From assembly GCA_963971225.1 (NCBI GenBank), contig OZ020269.1, forward strand, positions 3,472,001 through 3,536,000: 64,000 bases of DNA. The letters are read 5' to 3'. The position numbers and the translations under genes are program-made. The notes beneath the pieces are model-generated. The model saw only the letters and a program-made list of their open reading frames with translations. It searched no databases and was not told where the DNA came from. The stretch comes from Melieria omissa (Eukaryota; Arthropoda; Insecta; Diptera; Ulidiidae). Each line of letters starts with the position of its first letter. The stretch's first letter is position 1. This document shows positions 23,169 to 34,465 of this stretch, in pieces.

Positions 23169-24993
23169 ACTGGTTTTCCGCGTCAGAAGTAGTAACGAAG
23201 GAGGCGGTAAGATTTTCTTTTTCCTCCTTCGAAAACTACAAGTCCCCAGGACCTGATAAAGTTGGAGTGGAGACAAGCTGATGAGAGCTCTTATAAAGAT
23301 CTTCACGGCTTGCCTTGCTCATGGTTACATTCCAACCCTTTGGCGACAGGTCAGAGTGGTCTTCATTCCCAAACCAAGGAAAGATAACTATACGCTGGCC
23401 AAGAGCTTTAGGCCAATTAGCCTGACTTCTTTCATGCTCAAAAGCTTAGAGCGAATGGTAGAAAAGCACATTCGAGCGAAGGTGCTGACATGGAGCCCAC
23501 TCAGTAGAAACCAACACGCTTACCAGAGTGGAAAATCATGTGACTCAGCCCTACATGACATCGTATCCAAGATTGAAGTGCGGCTGGAAGCTGACCAGTA
23601 CACTTTAGGCGTCTTTGTGGATATTGAGGGGGCTTTTGACAATGCAACCTTTGACTCGATATGCTCAGCAGCCAGAATGCATGGGGTATATGAGACCTTG
23701 ATAAGGCTTTTGACAATGCAACCTTTGACTCGATATGCTCAGCAGCCAGAATGCATGGGGTATATGAGACCTTGATAAGGTGGATCCGCTCCATGCTCTC
23801 CGAGAGATTGCTAACCGTTGGTGAGAGTGATAGCAATTCGGTCACGGCAGAGGTCAGATGAGGATGCCCCCAGGGTGGTGTCCTCTCTCCACTGCTGTGG
23901 TGTTTCGTGGTCGACTCTCTACTAAGGGAGATGCAGGATCTCGGAATTCATATCCAAGCATACGCGGACGATGTCTGTGCACTAGTGTCAGGACGATCCC
24001 TCAGGATGATTTGCAAAAAAATGCAGAAAGTCTTGGATAAGATTGATAACTGGTGCACAGGACTGGGTCTTTCCGTCAATCCCAGTAAAACGACTCTGGT
24101 TCGATTTACTAGGAAGTGGAAGCTGGATGGTCTCGAACTGTCGGTACTGAAAGGTGTGACCCTCAGTCTATCCACGGAAGTGAAATATCTAGGGGTAATC
24201 CTAGATAGGAAACTAATGTGGAAGTCGCATGTCTTGACGAAGGTAGACCGTGCGCTGAAGGTTTTCCAACAGTGCCGTCGAGCTTTTAGCAAGACCTGGG
24301 GCCTGAAGCCGGCGGTGGTCCTTTGGATATATACCGCACTTCGGGAGGAAATGGTGCGGGAAACATATAGAAGTCTGTAGTGACAGTCAAGCTGCACTTA
24401 AGGCCCTGGAGAACGCCCGTGTTACCTCTAAGATTGTCCAAGAATGTAAGATGAAGCTTAAATCAGTCGCGAGACGTAATAAGCACCAACTTATCTGGGT
24501 TCCGGGACACTGCGGTGTTCTAGGTAACGAAACTGCCGATGAACCAGAACCAATAATCGGCACCAGTCTAGCAGGAACCCTGGACTGGATCAAGTCCTAT
24601 GTCAACAACCTACATAGAGAACGTTGGTCTAGCTTGGGAAGCTGCAAGACTGTCAAGTGTTTTGTGAAAAGCCCGAACAGGAAAGCAGGGAATTTCCTCC
24701 AGGATCTGAGAAGGAAAGACCTCCGACGAATGGTCGGGTTTATCACAGGACACAATCCATGGGGGCGACATGTGGCCAACATGGGCATCATCGAAGATCC
24801 AACTTGCGTGTCTTGCCTGGAGGAGGTAGATACTACAGAGCACTTTCTCTGTGCATGTCCGGCCTTCTCTAGAACGAGATTGCGCACGCTGGGTACAGAT
24901 GTTATGAGAATGGACGAAGTTCATTCTCTCGCCCTGTGTGATCTCCTGAGATTCATTAATGAGTCCGGGAAATATGCACAGGAGAATTCATAA
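23169..24993 (+). pseudogene. LOA reverse transcriptase and RNase H, broken
   Basis: Reverse transcriptase motifs appear in order: YKSPGPDK, WRQVRVVFIPK, FRPISLTSF, VFVDIEGAFDN (23614-23646) and YADDVCAL (about 23960). The coding frame changes several times. A stop precedes 23281, a 74-bp duplication at 23631-23778 shifts the frame, and TGA replaces an Arg codon in the conserved CPQGGVLSP block at about 23859. A deletion then joins WIYTA directly to the middle of RNase H (SDSQAALKAL, WVPGHCGVLGNETAD), so the first catalytic Asp of RNase H is lost. The tail (24600-24993) keeps the gag-like C-terminal segment with cysteines (CVSCLEE, EHFLCACPAF) typical of LOA/I/R1 ORF2. Confidence 0.85.
23631..23778. 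repeat. 74-bp tandem duplication in LOA RT
   Basis: Bases 23631-23704 are repeated directly at 23705-23778 with no difference that I can see. Seventy-four is not a multiple of three, so the second copy throws the reverse transcriptase out of frame. The perfect match suggests a recent duplication in an element that was already damaged. Confidence 0.85.
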
Positions 24994-25178
24994 CTCCCTC
25001 TCCCATTCCACCCACTTTCTCTTTTTCTTTTCCCATTCCCATTTCCTCTATCAACCTTTTTCCTGAGCCTTAAGTACAATGGGCTATAGAGCCTGAGTGC
25101 TTGGGGTAATGACCTCCCTTAGGTTATTTCCTCGGCTCTCCTTCACATCCATCCATCCATGCATCCATATACAAATCA

Positions 25179-27853
25179 AGTTTGTCTTACACAGATTTTA
25201 ATAATATTATTACTACTGATTCTGGTACTGTCTCTACTCTAGACACATGTACATAGACCAATGATGCATTGCGCGAATGTCTCAAGCGTGTGAATTGTAA
25301 TCACAGCTCATTTCTTCATTGTGCTAAGTGAAATATCTGTTGTAAATAATTTAACTTGACTCAGTCAGGTTGAATGAGAGCCGTTACAATTGCATCACAG
25401 CGCTGGAAGTTTGCGTAAGCTCTGGTGAAATGGGGCTGTTCAAGAAATCACAGATTTTCAGTTTCTCAAAGTGTCAGTATGCCCCTGAAAGCTGGCCACT
25501 GTTGCGAATTTGGGGTTACTTACCCACTGTGCACCTCGTGATATGTGGCGCGATGTGGCCGCCGCAACGCGCTTGAGTACGCAGTGTGGGTCAGACGTCG
25601 CAACATTTTCAAGAAATTTTATTCAGACAACAGCAAACAACTGCAAGAAAAAAAAAAAAAACGATTGAAGTAAACACTCTGTCAAAATCACATGTGCGCC
25701 AAAATACGCAAGCCCCATACCTTTGTATGTATAGGTATGTACCTTCATCGTATGTACGAACGAATGTTTGCATATGGCACAGTGTACAATGAGTAGAAAT
25801 TTTATTTTTATAGGTAAATGCTAAAAATATCCAGAGTATTTATGTATTTTGTGTGTGGCAGTGACGCGAAAAAGTTTGTAAATTTTGAAAAGTAAAAAGA
25901 TTGCGTTAAAGTCTCCCTGTCTGCCGCCGCTGTCAACGCTTATCGTCGTTCGGCCCTGTGCCGCAGACTTGGCTTGTTTGTTTGCGCCACGCCGAATGTG
26001 CTTCCCCCTTGTGAAATTCGCGGCCACTCGACTTTATTGCCAATTTCGGTGTGTTTATTGCCATTTCCAAGAGTTTCGGACACAGATCGATTGCGTTAAA
26101 GTGTGACATGGTCTTAAAGAATGGCTGCATAATTTTCGGGAGTCGCGACGGCGAGGCGTTGCTGTGGGTTTATATTGTTTGCTTATCACAATCGGACGAT
26201 TCAAGTGGAGCCTATTCATATGTTCAGCCAGTGACAGTGTCGGAGTCCCCGTCGGACAGGTGTCATTAATATTCGCGTTTTTGGGTTTATTGATATATTT
26301 TCTGCGAATTTATAATTGTGCTAATTGATTTTCATGTTTTATTTTCGGCCTCATTCTTGTTCGGCGTTGGGGAAGTGTTTTCGGAAACGAAAAAAGCGAC
26401 GCCAGCGATAAGCTGCGCGAATTGATTGTGGTCAACCATTTTCAAGTGCTGCAGCTTTTAACCACGCAGTAAAAACAAAAGAAAGTGGCCTAGTATAATT
26501 ATTTGTACACAAGAAACTCGAATTATTCTTGCTCTGTGGAAAGATTTATCATTTATCACTCGATCGATGTTTTTTTAATTTAAAATTGCATAATGGCATT
26601 CTACTTTCTCTGCGCGAGTAGGCAACTGAGCTGAGAAAAGAAGACCCGAGAGTGGTTGAGAAAAATCTGTAGCGGTAATTACCCTTCAAACATGTGTCGG
26701 CAAATAATATAATAAATAAATAAATAAAAGAGATAATTCAAAGTACTGGAGACAGTAAAAAATTGTTTTTCCAGCTCAAGCATTTTCTTTCTAAAAGGCT
26801 TTTCTTTCTCAAAGACCTAAGAGTATTCTTGTTTTAGAAAATTCGTTTAGTAAAATTAAAAAAGATCGTAAGACAAGTATGGTTCGCTGGCCAAAAGTCC
26901 TTGAGTGGGTGCTCACAGAGGGCACATAAACGAACGACCGGACGGTGATTCTTCCAGCTGTGTCTATGCAGGTATGCAGGTTAAAGTTTTTCAGCTGCGT
27001 GTTTTTCATCTTGAAATTCAATAACAAAAATTTAGCGCAAAGCACGTTAATTCTATTTGTAGCCAAATGTTTTTGCCAAGATATTTGCAGTCTGTGTACT
27101 TTCAAAAATATTTAAACTCTAAGTACGACTAGGCGATGACTGTCAACGAAAGCGACATCGGTGCAAACGAGCCCCTTTTTCTTTGCACGTGTCTGTCTGC
27201 ATGTGAGGCCAAAGCTTTCTGGCCTTGTTGCAGACGAGTATAGCCCGTCAACAAAGTTAATTTCAGGCACACAAATCATACATACAAATGCAATTAACTG
27301 CATACATACATAGTTACTGTAGATCGTATTGAAATTGTTTACTTTGAATTTGATTTGGCGTTGTTTTAGCTTTGAGTTTGAAAACAGTGCGACATCAGTT
27401 CAGCCACCATTGACAACAAATACAAAAACACAATCGTGTGATGCCTTGTGTCGTAATAAATATATTGCAATAAAAGTGAAATTGCGACTGAAAAAAATGC
27501 AACAATATTTTCGACATTTACTTGCGCATTGACAATGTCGAACTCTGCAGTGACGCGAAATGCGCCAGTTATGGCGAACTGGCAGAGCTCAGAAGAATTT
27601 CTCATTAATAAACATTCGATTCGGATCATAATTTGTCGGCTTATGCAGCTATTGATTCTTGTGGAATTTAGTGAGAATGTTGGCGTTTATGTCAGTTAAA
27701 CGCCCACATGATTTCTGAAATATATACATAAGTATTTACATACATATGGTATGTACTGTAAGAAAGTACCGGAATTAATTCGCACTGCTTCATTGCTCAT
27801 CAGTAATCTTAATGTTGGTTGAGTGCTAATTTAATTATGGAAAAGCTGTAAGC
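25179..27853. other. Non-coding spacer
   Basis: No gene is supported. The stretch has poly-A runs, a TAAA/AATA repeat near 26705-26730 and a slightly GC-richer part at 25920-26250 whose reading frames show no recognisable family. It could hold non-coding exons or regulatory DNA of a distant gene. Confidence 0.5.
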
Positions 27854-28049
27854 CAGGGGTGCCCAAAACCTTCTTATGGAAGAGCAAACACCAATACATA
27901 CAAAGCATACTGTGCTGTGTGTGTATACCAAAATGCTTATGCCAACGATCATTTACAAAAACAAATGAGGAACTGGAATCCTCAGCCTATGCTGAAGAGC
28001 ATTTACAAAAACAAATGAGCAACGAGAGCACAGGGCATGGGCACCTCTG
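27854..28049. mobile_element. Small hAT MITE
   Basis: This 196-bp element starts CAGGGGTGCCCAAAA and ends in the inverse of CAGAGGTGCCCATGC. An exact 8-bp duplication CTGTAAGC flanks it (27846-27853 and 28050-28057). Inside, the 20-bp word beginning CATTTACAAAAACAAATGAG occurs twice about 50 bp apart (about 27950 and 28000). CAGGGGTG ends with 8-bp duplications are a common hAT form. Confidence 0.8.
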
Positions 28050-28683
28050 CTGTAAGCACTCAAAGCTGTAAAGGCACGAACTCCAACATCGCAGTTGCTG
28101 TAAAATTTAAAAATACGTGAGAAAATATGCGTCCTTCGTGCCGTCTCCAGCGGCGCCGACCACAATTAAAATATTAAAAATATGGCGGAATGTGGTGGGG
28201 AATCAACGAGGTCAGTGGACAATGTGCTGCGGCTGACGCACGCTTTTGGCTGCAGCGTGCCAAAGAAGTTGAACTGTCAGCCGGCTAACGGTACGATGCG
28301 ATACGACCGCCGAGATTGCGTCAAGTGCCCCGGCACTTGGAATTTTCATCAATGGAATGCCTCATCCACATTTGGGCTGATGTGAATAAAAGCTTCATAT
28401 GTACGCCCTGCGGTGAATAACTGCGAAGCTGAGAATAATCGCACCGTAAAAACAAAAACAACTTTCATACATACAACGCCGGCATAATTAGCATTTATAA
28501 AATCGTGATTATGGCGCTAAATTTGATTTGTTTTACGTCTGCTGCCAGCACAAATGCGTTGAAAGCCTTATCGGTCTTTTAGGAAGTGCGCCAGTCCGCC
28601 AGTCTCAGCGTTGCGGCGCGCCTTACTGACACGCCACATCAAACTAAGTACATGTACTATGCACATATAAGCGGTATTCTGAT

Positions 28684-28919
28684 TGTTCACGTCGGCGGAG
28701 CGGTAGAAGTAAATACACGGGAGCGGTTAGGTGATTGGGGTGTTTATTGACTGACGTTCGAATAAAGAGTGTGACAATAAATACAGTAAACATTAAACGA
28801 CACACACGGCTGAAGCCGGGGAGCAGAAAATAGGGGGAAACATGAGTACAAAGGGATAAGGAAAGGAAGGGACTAGAGATGGGATCGACAGATCACTTAA
28901 GACAGCACTCATTTAGCCA
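28684..28919 (-). repeat. 3' LTR of BEL/Pao element
   Basis: A 236-bp terminal repeat, identical as far as I can see to 33914-34149. It begins TGTTCACGTCGG and ends TTTAGCCA on the plus strand. Confidence 0.9.
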
Positions 28920-29561
28920 TCGCGGCCGCCATTGCATATTGCAATTAATTTATGCCGCGGGCCAGACGGGCGAGGACTCCGGGATGAAGCTTTTGCGGGT
29001 GCGGAGGGGCCGTCCATCGTCGCCTCGTCCTCGAGGAAGTGCTGATGCAGAGGTTGGGCCGTAGTCACCGATCTGCAAATGGTAAACGATGTCAGTTATT
29101 GGAACACAGTAGTAATGAGGCTGACATTGTGGGTATGAGGAAGCGCGGCTAAGCTGCGGGGTTCACTTAAGCTAAAGCCGGGGGAATATGGGAATATATA
29201 AATTTAAAAATTGGCTGTAGTGCCATTTTATTTCGTTAGAGGGAATGAGAAGTCGAGCGAGAGTTATAAGAGGTTTACTTGTGTGCTCGTAGGGCTCGAT
29301 AGAAGCAGGTTTGCTCTTCGAGAGGGTGGTGGCAATCAACCGCTCTTTGATCCGGAGTTGGAACTGTTTGAGCATGAGAATGGCTGAAGCCGTTTCACCC
29401 GAGAGGCAGATCTTATAGATCTTGGAGTTTATGCCCGATCAGTCCGACGTCTGCGGGATTGGCAGCGTTTGGAGCAAGTCGCACTGGAGTGGCGACTGTC
29501 CTCTTTTTGGACCCGGGCTGGAGTAGGTGCAATGAGGAACTGCGGGGAAATGCAATATCCG
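28920..29561 (-). other. Pol-less 3' region of BEL/Pao element
   Basis: About 640 bp separate the Gag-protease stop from the 3' LTR. In a complete BEL/Pao element this interval holds roughly 3 kb of reverse transcriptase, RNase H and integrase. None of those motifs (for example YMDD-type or the integrase HHCC) is visible, so most of pol has been deleted. Confidence 0.7.
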
Positions 29562-31913
29562 TCAGTTGCTGTGAATGTGGGCCGTTTTTGTCGAACCCTT
29601 TTGGGGGACCTCATTAGAGGCGAAAGCCATCCTGCGGGGCCGACGTTTGGCAACGAAGGGGGAAATTTGCCGGTTTGAGTATGAGTTTGCAGGAGTGGTG
29701 GGTTCGAAGTGATTTTCCATTAATTCCTGGGGTGGAAACCCTACGGGATTGAGGGCGGCAATCACTTGCGAAAGGGCTTTCTTTAGTGCGGGAAGATTAT
29801 TTCGAAGGGCGGGTCCAGTAGGCATATGGCGTTTTGGTACGTCTGTGGCACATGTCAAATGCGAAGGGGGTACTGGACCGCTTAATACCCAACCGAAGAC
29901 TGTATGCTGAGCAAGTAAGCTGCCACATACATTTCGGTGGATACCTTCGAGCATGATCTGCGGAATGAGATCACTGCCAATCACTAAATCGATCTGCGCT
30001 GTCTCGAAGGGGTTTGGATCAGCGAGATCTAGCATGGCGAAATGTTTCATATTAGGGGGGTGTATGTGACGAGGTGGGAGCAATTTCGTAAGCTCTTGGA
30101 GCACGATTGCTTGCACGGGGAGTTTCGTGCTCGTTTGAGGGACTGCCAAGGTCAAGAAGCATGTATGATTGGCATTTTGCACAATCTGACCGCCCATGCC
30201 CGAGATTTGGAAGGGGGATTTCTCGATCGGCAATTTGAGGCGTTTCTGGACCTTCGCGGAGATGAAGGTACGCTGAGAGGCTTGGTCGATCAACGCTCGA
30301 ACCTTAAACAACTCTCCTGAGTGTTCAATGGACACCAGTGCCGTAGGCAGAAGAGATTGGGTGCCATTATTAGAGTGGAGGGCTTGTACTTTGGGCGTAC
30401 TTTGCCTGGAAGATGTGCGGGGTTGCGCATCCGAAAGGGGAGAATGAGTAGCGGAGTTGTTATGCGATCGTTTTGGAGCTGTTGCAACCTGTGGAGTGGT
30501 CGAATGTGACCAGTTAGGAGTATGAGAGGGTTGCGCATTGCCTTTAGGGAAATGAAGCATGGAATGGTGCTTCTTTTGGCAATATACGCACGTAAAATTG
30601 CTTGTACAATCTTTCGTGAGATGCGAGGTAGCAAGACAATTTACGCAGAGATTGTGCTTCTTAACGTATTTTAATCGACTCTGGGGGGTGAGTCCTTTGA
30701 AGTTCTGGCAAGTCCGTATGGGATGATTTGCTTTGCAGAGTTTGCACGCGAAGTCCCTTTTTACTTGAGTGTAATAATTTAGGGATTTGTGTGGCCGATT
30801 TGGGAGGACATTGGAAGTCGAAGGTTGAGACGGTTTCGGCTTAGAAGGGCGAATACTTTGCAACCGTTCAAGTACCTCATATCTGCCGGTCAGGAACTCA
30901 TCCATTTGCGACCAGGGTGGCAGATCCTTCCGGGATGTCAGTGATTGCTCCCATAGAGCGAGTGTCTCTTGGGGCAATTTGGTACAACATATGTAAACCA
31001 ATAGCGGATCCCAATTGTCAGTGTCTACGGCCTGAGAATTGAGAACAGACAGACAATTGTTTATAGTGCTTTGGATCCGCTGTAGTGCCTCACTATTTTC
31101 AGTGTGGGCAGGAGCGATATTCAAGAGGGATCTAATCTGAGTGTCAACGAGTATGCGCTTATTTTCGAAGCGGGATTTTAAAGCTTCCCACACGAGTCCG
31201 AAATTCTCATCGGTTAATGCATATTGCTTTACAATAGCACCGGCTTTACCTTGCGTTTTGTATCGGAGGTGATACAATTTTTGGGCTGGAGTGAGCTGGG
31301 GGTGGTTGATATAAACCGCGGTAAACATGTCCCGAAAGGACGGCCATTGCTCATAGCCCCCGAAAAAGGTTTCGGTATCACAAGGCGGAACTTGTAGGCA
31401 AATGAAGGGGGTATTTGCTGGTTCTAGGGGTCGAACCGGTTCCATATGCGCAGCGGGCTGGGGGGACTGAATTTGGAGCATCTCAATGATGTCCGACATC
31501 TGAGCCATGCACAACTCGTACTGGTCTGTGCAGGCGTCGATTTTTTGCCTAGCCGACTCTTTGAAACCGTCGGGCTGGCTGTTGTCTTCAGCAATAAAGA
31601 CTGCCTCATGTGCGCACATAAGCCTCTCCCATTGGGCTTGCAAATTTTTTTGCTTAATTTGGACCAGGGATTTGGTCAAATCCTCAATGGGAGCCGATGA
31701 AAATCGTGTGCATAATTGCACGAGTCTGTCAGATTCGAATGTAAATTTAGCAACACTGGGATCGGTTGCTTTGGGAATGGAAAGTTTGGAGCGCGTGTTT
31801 GGTGGCTCCCGAGTGACAGGAACTGTCAAACGTGCATTGGTTGACTTTGGGGATCTGGAGGAAGGAGTCTCCATTGTGATAAGTTGGCGTTTAGGGGATC
31901 GCTCAACCGGCAT
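29562..31913 (-). CDS. BEL/Pao Gag-protease polyprotein
   Basis: An intact 783-residue ORF. Residues about 170-350 match the BEL/Pao Gag region known as DUF1759 (FFGGYEQWPSFRDMF at about 183-197), which forms the particle shell. Three Cys/His clusters follow: C390-C393-H397-C402, C423-C426-H431-C436 and C442-C445-H449, nucleic-acid-binding zinc knuckles. Residues about 522-685 form the retropepsin-like protease (DUF1758 type). ALIDQASQ at 540-547 has Asp in the usual catalytic place but a DQ instead of DSG/DTG, normal for this group. FGWVLSGP closes the domain at 673-680. The ORF then stops without entering reverse transcriptase. The product could assemble particles but not copy RNA, so a related element would have to supply pol. 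Confidence 0.9.
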   Translation of the reverse strand: MPVERSPKRQLITMETPSSRSPKSTNARLTVPVTREPPNTRSKLSIPKATDPSVAKFTFESDRLVQLCTRFSSAPIEDLTKSLVQIKQKNLQAQWERLMCAHEAVFIAEDNSQPDGFKESARQKIDACTDQYELCMAQMSDIIEMLQIQSPQPAAHMEPVRPLEPANTPFICLQVPPCDTETFFGGYEQWPSFRDMFTAVYINHPQLTPAQKLYHLRYKTQGKAGAIVKQYALTDENFGLVWEALKSRFENKRILVDTQIRSLLNIAPAHTENSEALQRIQSTINNCLSVLNSQAVDTDNWDPLLVYICCTKLPQETLALWEQSLTSRKDLPPWSQMDEFLTGRYEVLERLQSIRPSKPKPSQPSTSNVLPNRPHKSLNYYTQVKRDFACKLCKANHPIRTCQNFKGLTPQSRLKYVKKHNLCVNCLATSHLTKDCTSNFTCVYCQKKHHSMLHFPKGNAQPSHTPNWSHSTTPQVATAPKRSHNNSATHSPLSDAQPRTSSRQSTPKVQALHSNNGTQSLLPTALVSIEHSGELFKVRALIDQASQRTFISAKVQKRLKLPIEKSPFQISGMGGQIVQNANHTCFLTLAVPQTSTKLPVQAIVLQELTKLLPPRHIHPPNMKHFAMLDLADPNPFETAQIDLVIGSDLIPQIMLEGIHRNVCGSLLAQHTVFGWVLSGPVPPSHLTCATDVPKRHMPTGPALRNNLPALKKALSQVIAALNPVGFPPQELMENHFEPTTPANSYSNRQISPFVAKRRPRRMAFASNEVPQKGSTKTAHIHSN

Positions 31914-33913
31914 TTTGTATAAAAGAGCTCGACAAAGGGTAAAAAAATTTGAATAAATATATGTGTATTTAAATGTAGGGTATTGGGGAAATAGACTTGT
32001 AGTCTAACCGCGTCCGCGCGAACGATAATTGAGTATGGGAAGAGTTGGGAATGTGAAAATTCGTTCAAACGAATTTGAACACTTGTCGAGCAACAAATAA
32101 ATAAATAAATAAAAATTGTACACTTGTGTGTGTAAATTTGTGTATAGGTATGTGTATTGGGAATATATGTATATGGGGAAGAAATAAATTTTTTGTAATT
32201 GTAAATGGGTAATAAATAGATATTTGTATATGGGAATTGGGAATGTATGTAAAAATTATTATTATAATATAAATATAATTTAAAAGTGTAGTCAAATGTG
32301 TATGAAAATTTGTCTTTATTTGTGAAAAAGTGATTTTTTGTATGGGATGTGAGTGTGAATATACACGTATGTATGTGTATTTGTATAAATATGTGTGTGT
32401 ATAAATATGTGTATGTGTATATATATTTGTATGTGGTTGTTTGTATTAGTGTGTTACGTGTCAAAATTATTTTGTGTACCAACAATTTCTGTGTGCGAGT
32501 GGGGGATGTTTGTCCCACTGTATACACTTTGGGTGGCAGCAGATGTGCAGGGTATGAGTATATGCAGCACTATTGAAAATTTTCCAAGTTCTAGAAAATT
32601 GTTCAATGTGCTGCAAAAAAAGGAGTATCTCGTCCCACTGTGCTTGTATTTATTTACTTCTGCTAGCGAGAGTGGAGAAATGCTTAGGCAGAAGTATAAA
32701 TATGTAAGTGCACTTGTAGGCAGCAGCGGGAGTGCTTGCTGCTTGTGCGTGCGTATATCGCACAAAGCGAAAACGCGAAATTGAATGCAAGTGGGAGAGT
32801 GCAGGCGTAACGCACAAGGAGGAGAAGTGCGTGCTGTTGGATGCTGGCTGCAGCGGGAGTGTTGTTGCTTTGCCAGCAGTGATCGCACAAAGGGAATGTG
32901 AAAAAATGGGTGCAAGTAAAAGAGGGAGATCAACAGCTGGAGTGCTTGCTGTCGATCTAAAATATGCGCAAAATAAAAGTAGGTAAAATGTGTGCAAATT
33001 AGTGGGTGAGTATGAAACAGGCTGCAGCGGCGATTTTTGCTGCTTTGCCTGCGGAGGTTGCACAAAAGGAAATGTGCAAACAAAAAGCGCAAAATATTAT
33101 GCAGTAGCGGGATTGCTTACTGCGATAAGAGCCCAGTGGCGGAGTACCAGTATATAATGTTGCAACTGGATTTTTGGGAATGGGAATATTAAAAATTTTT
33201 TTTTTTTTATAAATTTTATGTTAGTGTATGTGTAGTGAGTGTTAATTTTTTAGTAAAAATTGTTGGGCTTATCTTATTGGGGCCCAGTGCCCGAGAATGG
33301 GGATCTCCACTATTTTCTGTGCGTTTGTCCGCCGCTTGTGCGCTGATATGTGTTGGCTGTTGTTGTTTGCCGTTGTTGCTGGCCTCTTCGGCTGCTTTGG
33401 GTTCTGTTGTGGTGTGTTTGTTGTTGCTAATTCTGCTGCCCTTCTTGTCTGCTTTATGTTATGTCTTGTTGTTGTTTTTATATTCTTCCGTAGTGTGTGC
33501 TTTAGTTTTTGATAAGTGTCACTGCACTGCACTGTGTACGTTTCGTTCTTTTTTGTTTTTAATTTTTGGAAACTTGTGCACTGTTTTAATATTGTAATCG
33601 CACTTTTTGGATTGTTGTACTGTTTGGAGTGTGCCACTGTTTGTTGATTTTGTTTTTTTTTTTTTTGCTTTTCACTTTAGTTAGTGTTCACCTTTGTGTT
33701 TAGTTCACTGTTTGTTGAGTTGTCACTCTTTGTATTTGGTTTATTTTTGTGTCACTTTTCACGGTTTGTAAATTTGTTGACTTTCGTCGATGTTTGTAAT
33801 GTTTGATCGTTTTGTATTTGAAATTGTTTTTTGTTCACTAATGTTCAAAGTTTGTGTCACCTTGTTTTAGTTTTTTATAACGCGGCGCGGGTTCGCGTTG
33901 GCTCGAAGGACCA
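31914..33913 (-). other. Long 5' leader of BEL/Pao element
   Basis: Two kilobases lie between the 5' LTR and the Gag start. On the plus strand, 32110-32460 is GT/AT-rich (repeated GTATGTGTAT-like words). From 32690 to 33130 there are several imperfect repeats of a unit of roughly 100-150 bp with CTGCAGCGGGAGTG or TTGCTGCTTTGCC. A T-rich block follows up to 33860. A reading frame at 32527-31826 (minus) is low-complexity and I do not consider it a gene. Packaging signals may lie here. Confidence 0.55.
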
Positions 33914-34149
33914 TGTTCACGTCGGCGGAGCGGTAGAAGTAAATACACGGGAGCGGTTAGGTGATTGGGGTGTTTATTGACTGACGTTCGAATAAAGAGT
34001 GTGACAATAAATACAGTAAACATTAAACGACACACACGGCTGAAGCCGGGGAGCAGAAAATAGGGGGAAACATGAGTACAAAGGGATAAGGAAAGGAAGG
34101 GACTAGAGATGGGATCGACAGATCACTTAAGACAGCACTCATTTAGCCA
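33914..34149 (-). repeat. 5' LTR of BEL/Pao element
   Basis: The upstream 236-bp LTR in coding orientation. As the promoter LTR it should drive minus-strand transcription toward 31913. I see no base difference from the LTR at 28684-28919. Confidence 0.9.
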
Positions 34150-34154
34150 CTGAT

Positions 34155-34457
34155 GAAATTCTACACGCCAAATGGTTAACTGGCAATCAGAAGAAGGGGC
34201 AGCACTTTGTTTTGGTTTCTGAAGAGTTGTAGTGAAGTAAAATTATGAGATACTACAACAAAAAAAAGTTTGAATTCACTTAATCAGGAATAAGCACGCA
34301 TAATAAGAATGGCAAGTCTTATCAGACAACGGCAATTAACATGCAATCAGGTCGGAGAGGCCTGGGCATCAAGTATCTCAAAATACGGGGCGTTGTCCGA
34401 ATTGTTGTAGAGTGGGGACAGCTAAGAAAGCAAAAGAGATATAATGCTTCGAAATGT
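34155..34457. other. Short non-coding spacer
   Basis: About 300 bp between the BEL/Pao element and the next hAT element. I see no gene or repeat in it. Confidence 0.5.
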
Positions 34458-34465
34458 ACTATAGC

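Larger units (their letters stand above)
16319..25166 (+). mobile_element. LOA-clade LINE with nested insertions
   Basis: A non-LTR retrotransposon on the plus strand is flanked by an exact 12-bp target duplication, ATATACAAATCA (16307-16318 and 25167-25178), and ends in a CATC-repeat tail at about 25145-25166. Without its insertions it is about 4.95 kb, close to full length. It has a 5' region, ORF1 (16828-about 17943), an AP-endonuclease (17955-19385), a reverse transcriptase (23169-about 24340) and an RNase H (24370-24560). The RNase H and the QINLQH endonuclease motif point to the LOA clade (Bilbo/baggins-like), though R1 is a close relative. It is dead: there are stops, frameshifts, a 74-bp tandem duplication and a deletion into RNase H. 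A Transib-like MITE interrupts the endonuclease, and a Harbinger-like MITE carrying an RTE element interrupts the region before the reverse transcriptase. Confidence 0.9.
28684..34149 (-). mobile_element. BEL/Pao-type LTR element lacking pol
   Basis: The 5.47-kb element has two 236-bp LTRs (28684-28919 and 33914-34149) with TG...CA ends that look identical throughout. An exact 5-bp duplication CTGAT flanks it (28679-28683 and 34150-34154). Coding sense is the minus strand. Just inside the 5' LTR on that strand, TGGTCCTTCGAGCC is the likely primer-binding site; I cannot assign its tRNA with confidence. A 2-kb leader precedes a single Gag-protease ORF (31913-29562). Between that ORF and the 3' LTR there are only about 640 bp with no reverse transcriptase, RNase H or integrase, and no clear polypurine tract. 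It is therefore a non-autonomous, apparently recently moved member of the BEL/Pao group. Confidence 0.9.

Noticed and set aside
31826..32527. 233-codon minus-strand frame in the BEL/Pao leader
   Set aside because: The translation is a low-complexity threonine, tyrosine, histidine and isoleucine sequence from a GT/AT repeat; it is not a plausible protein.
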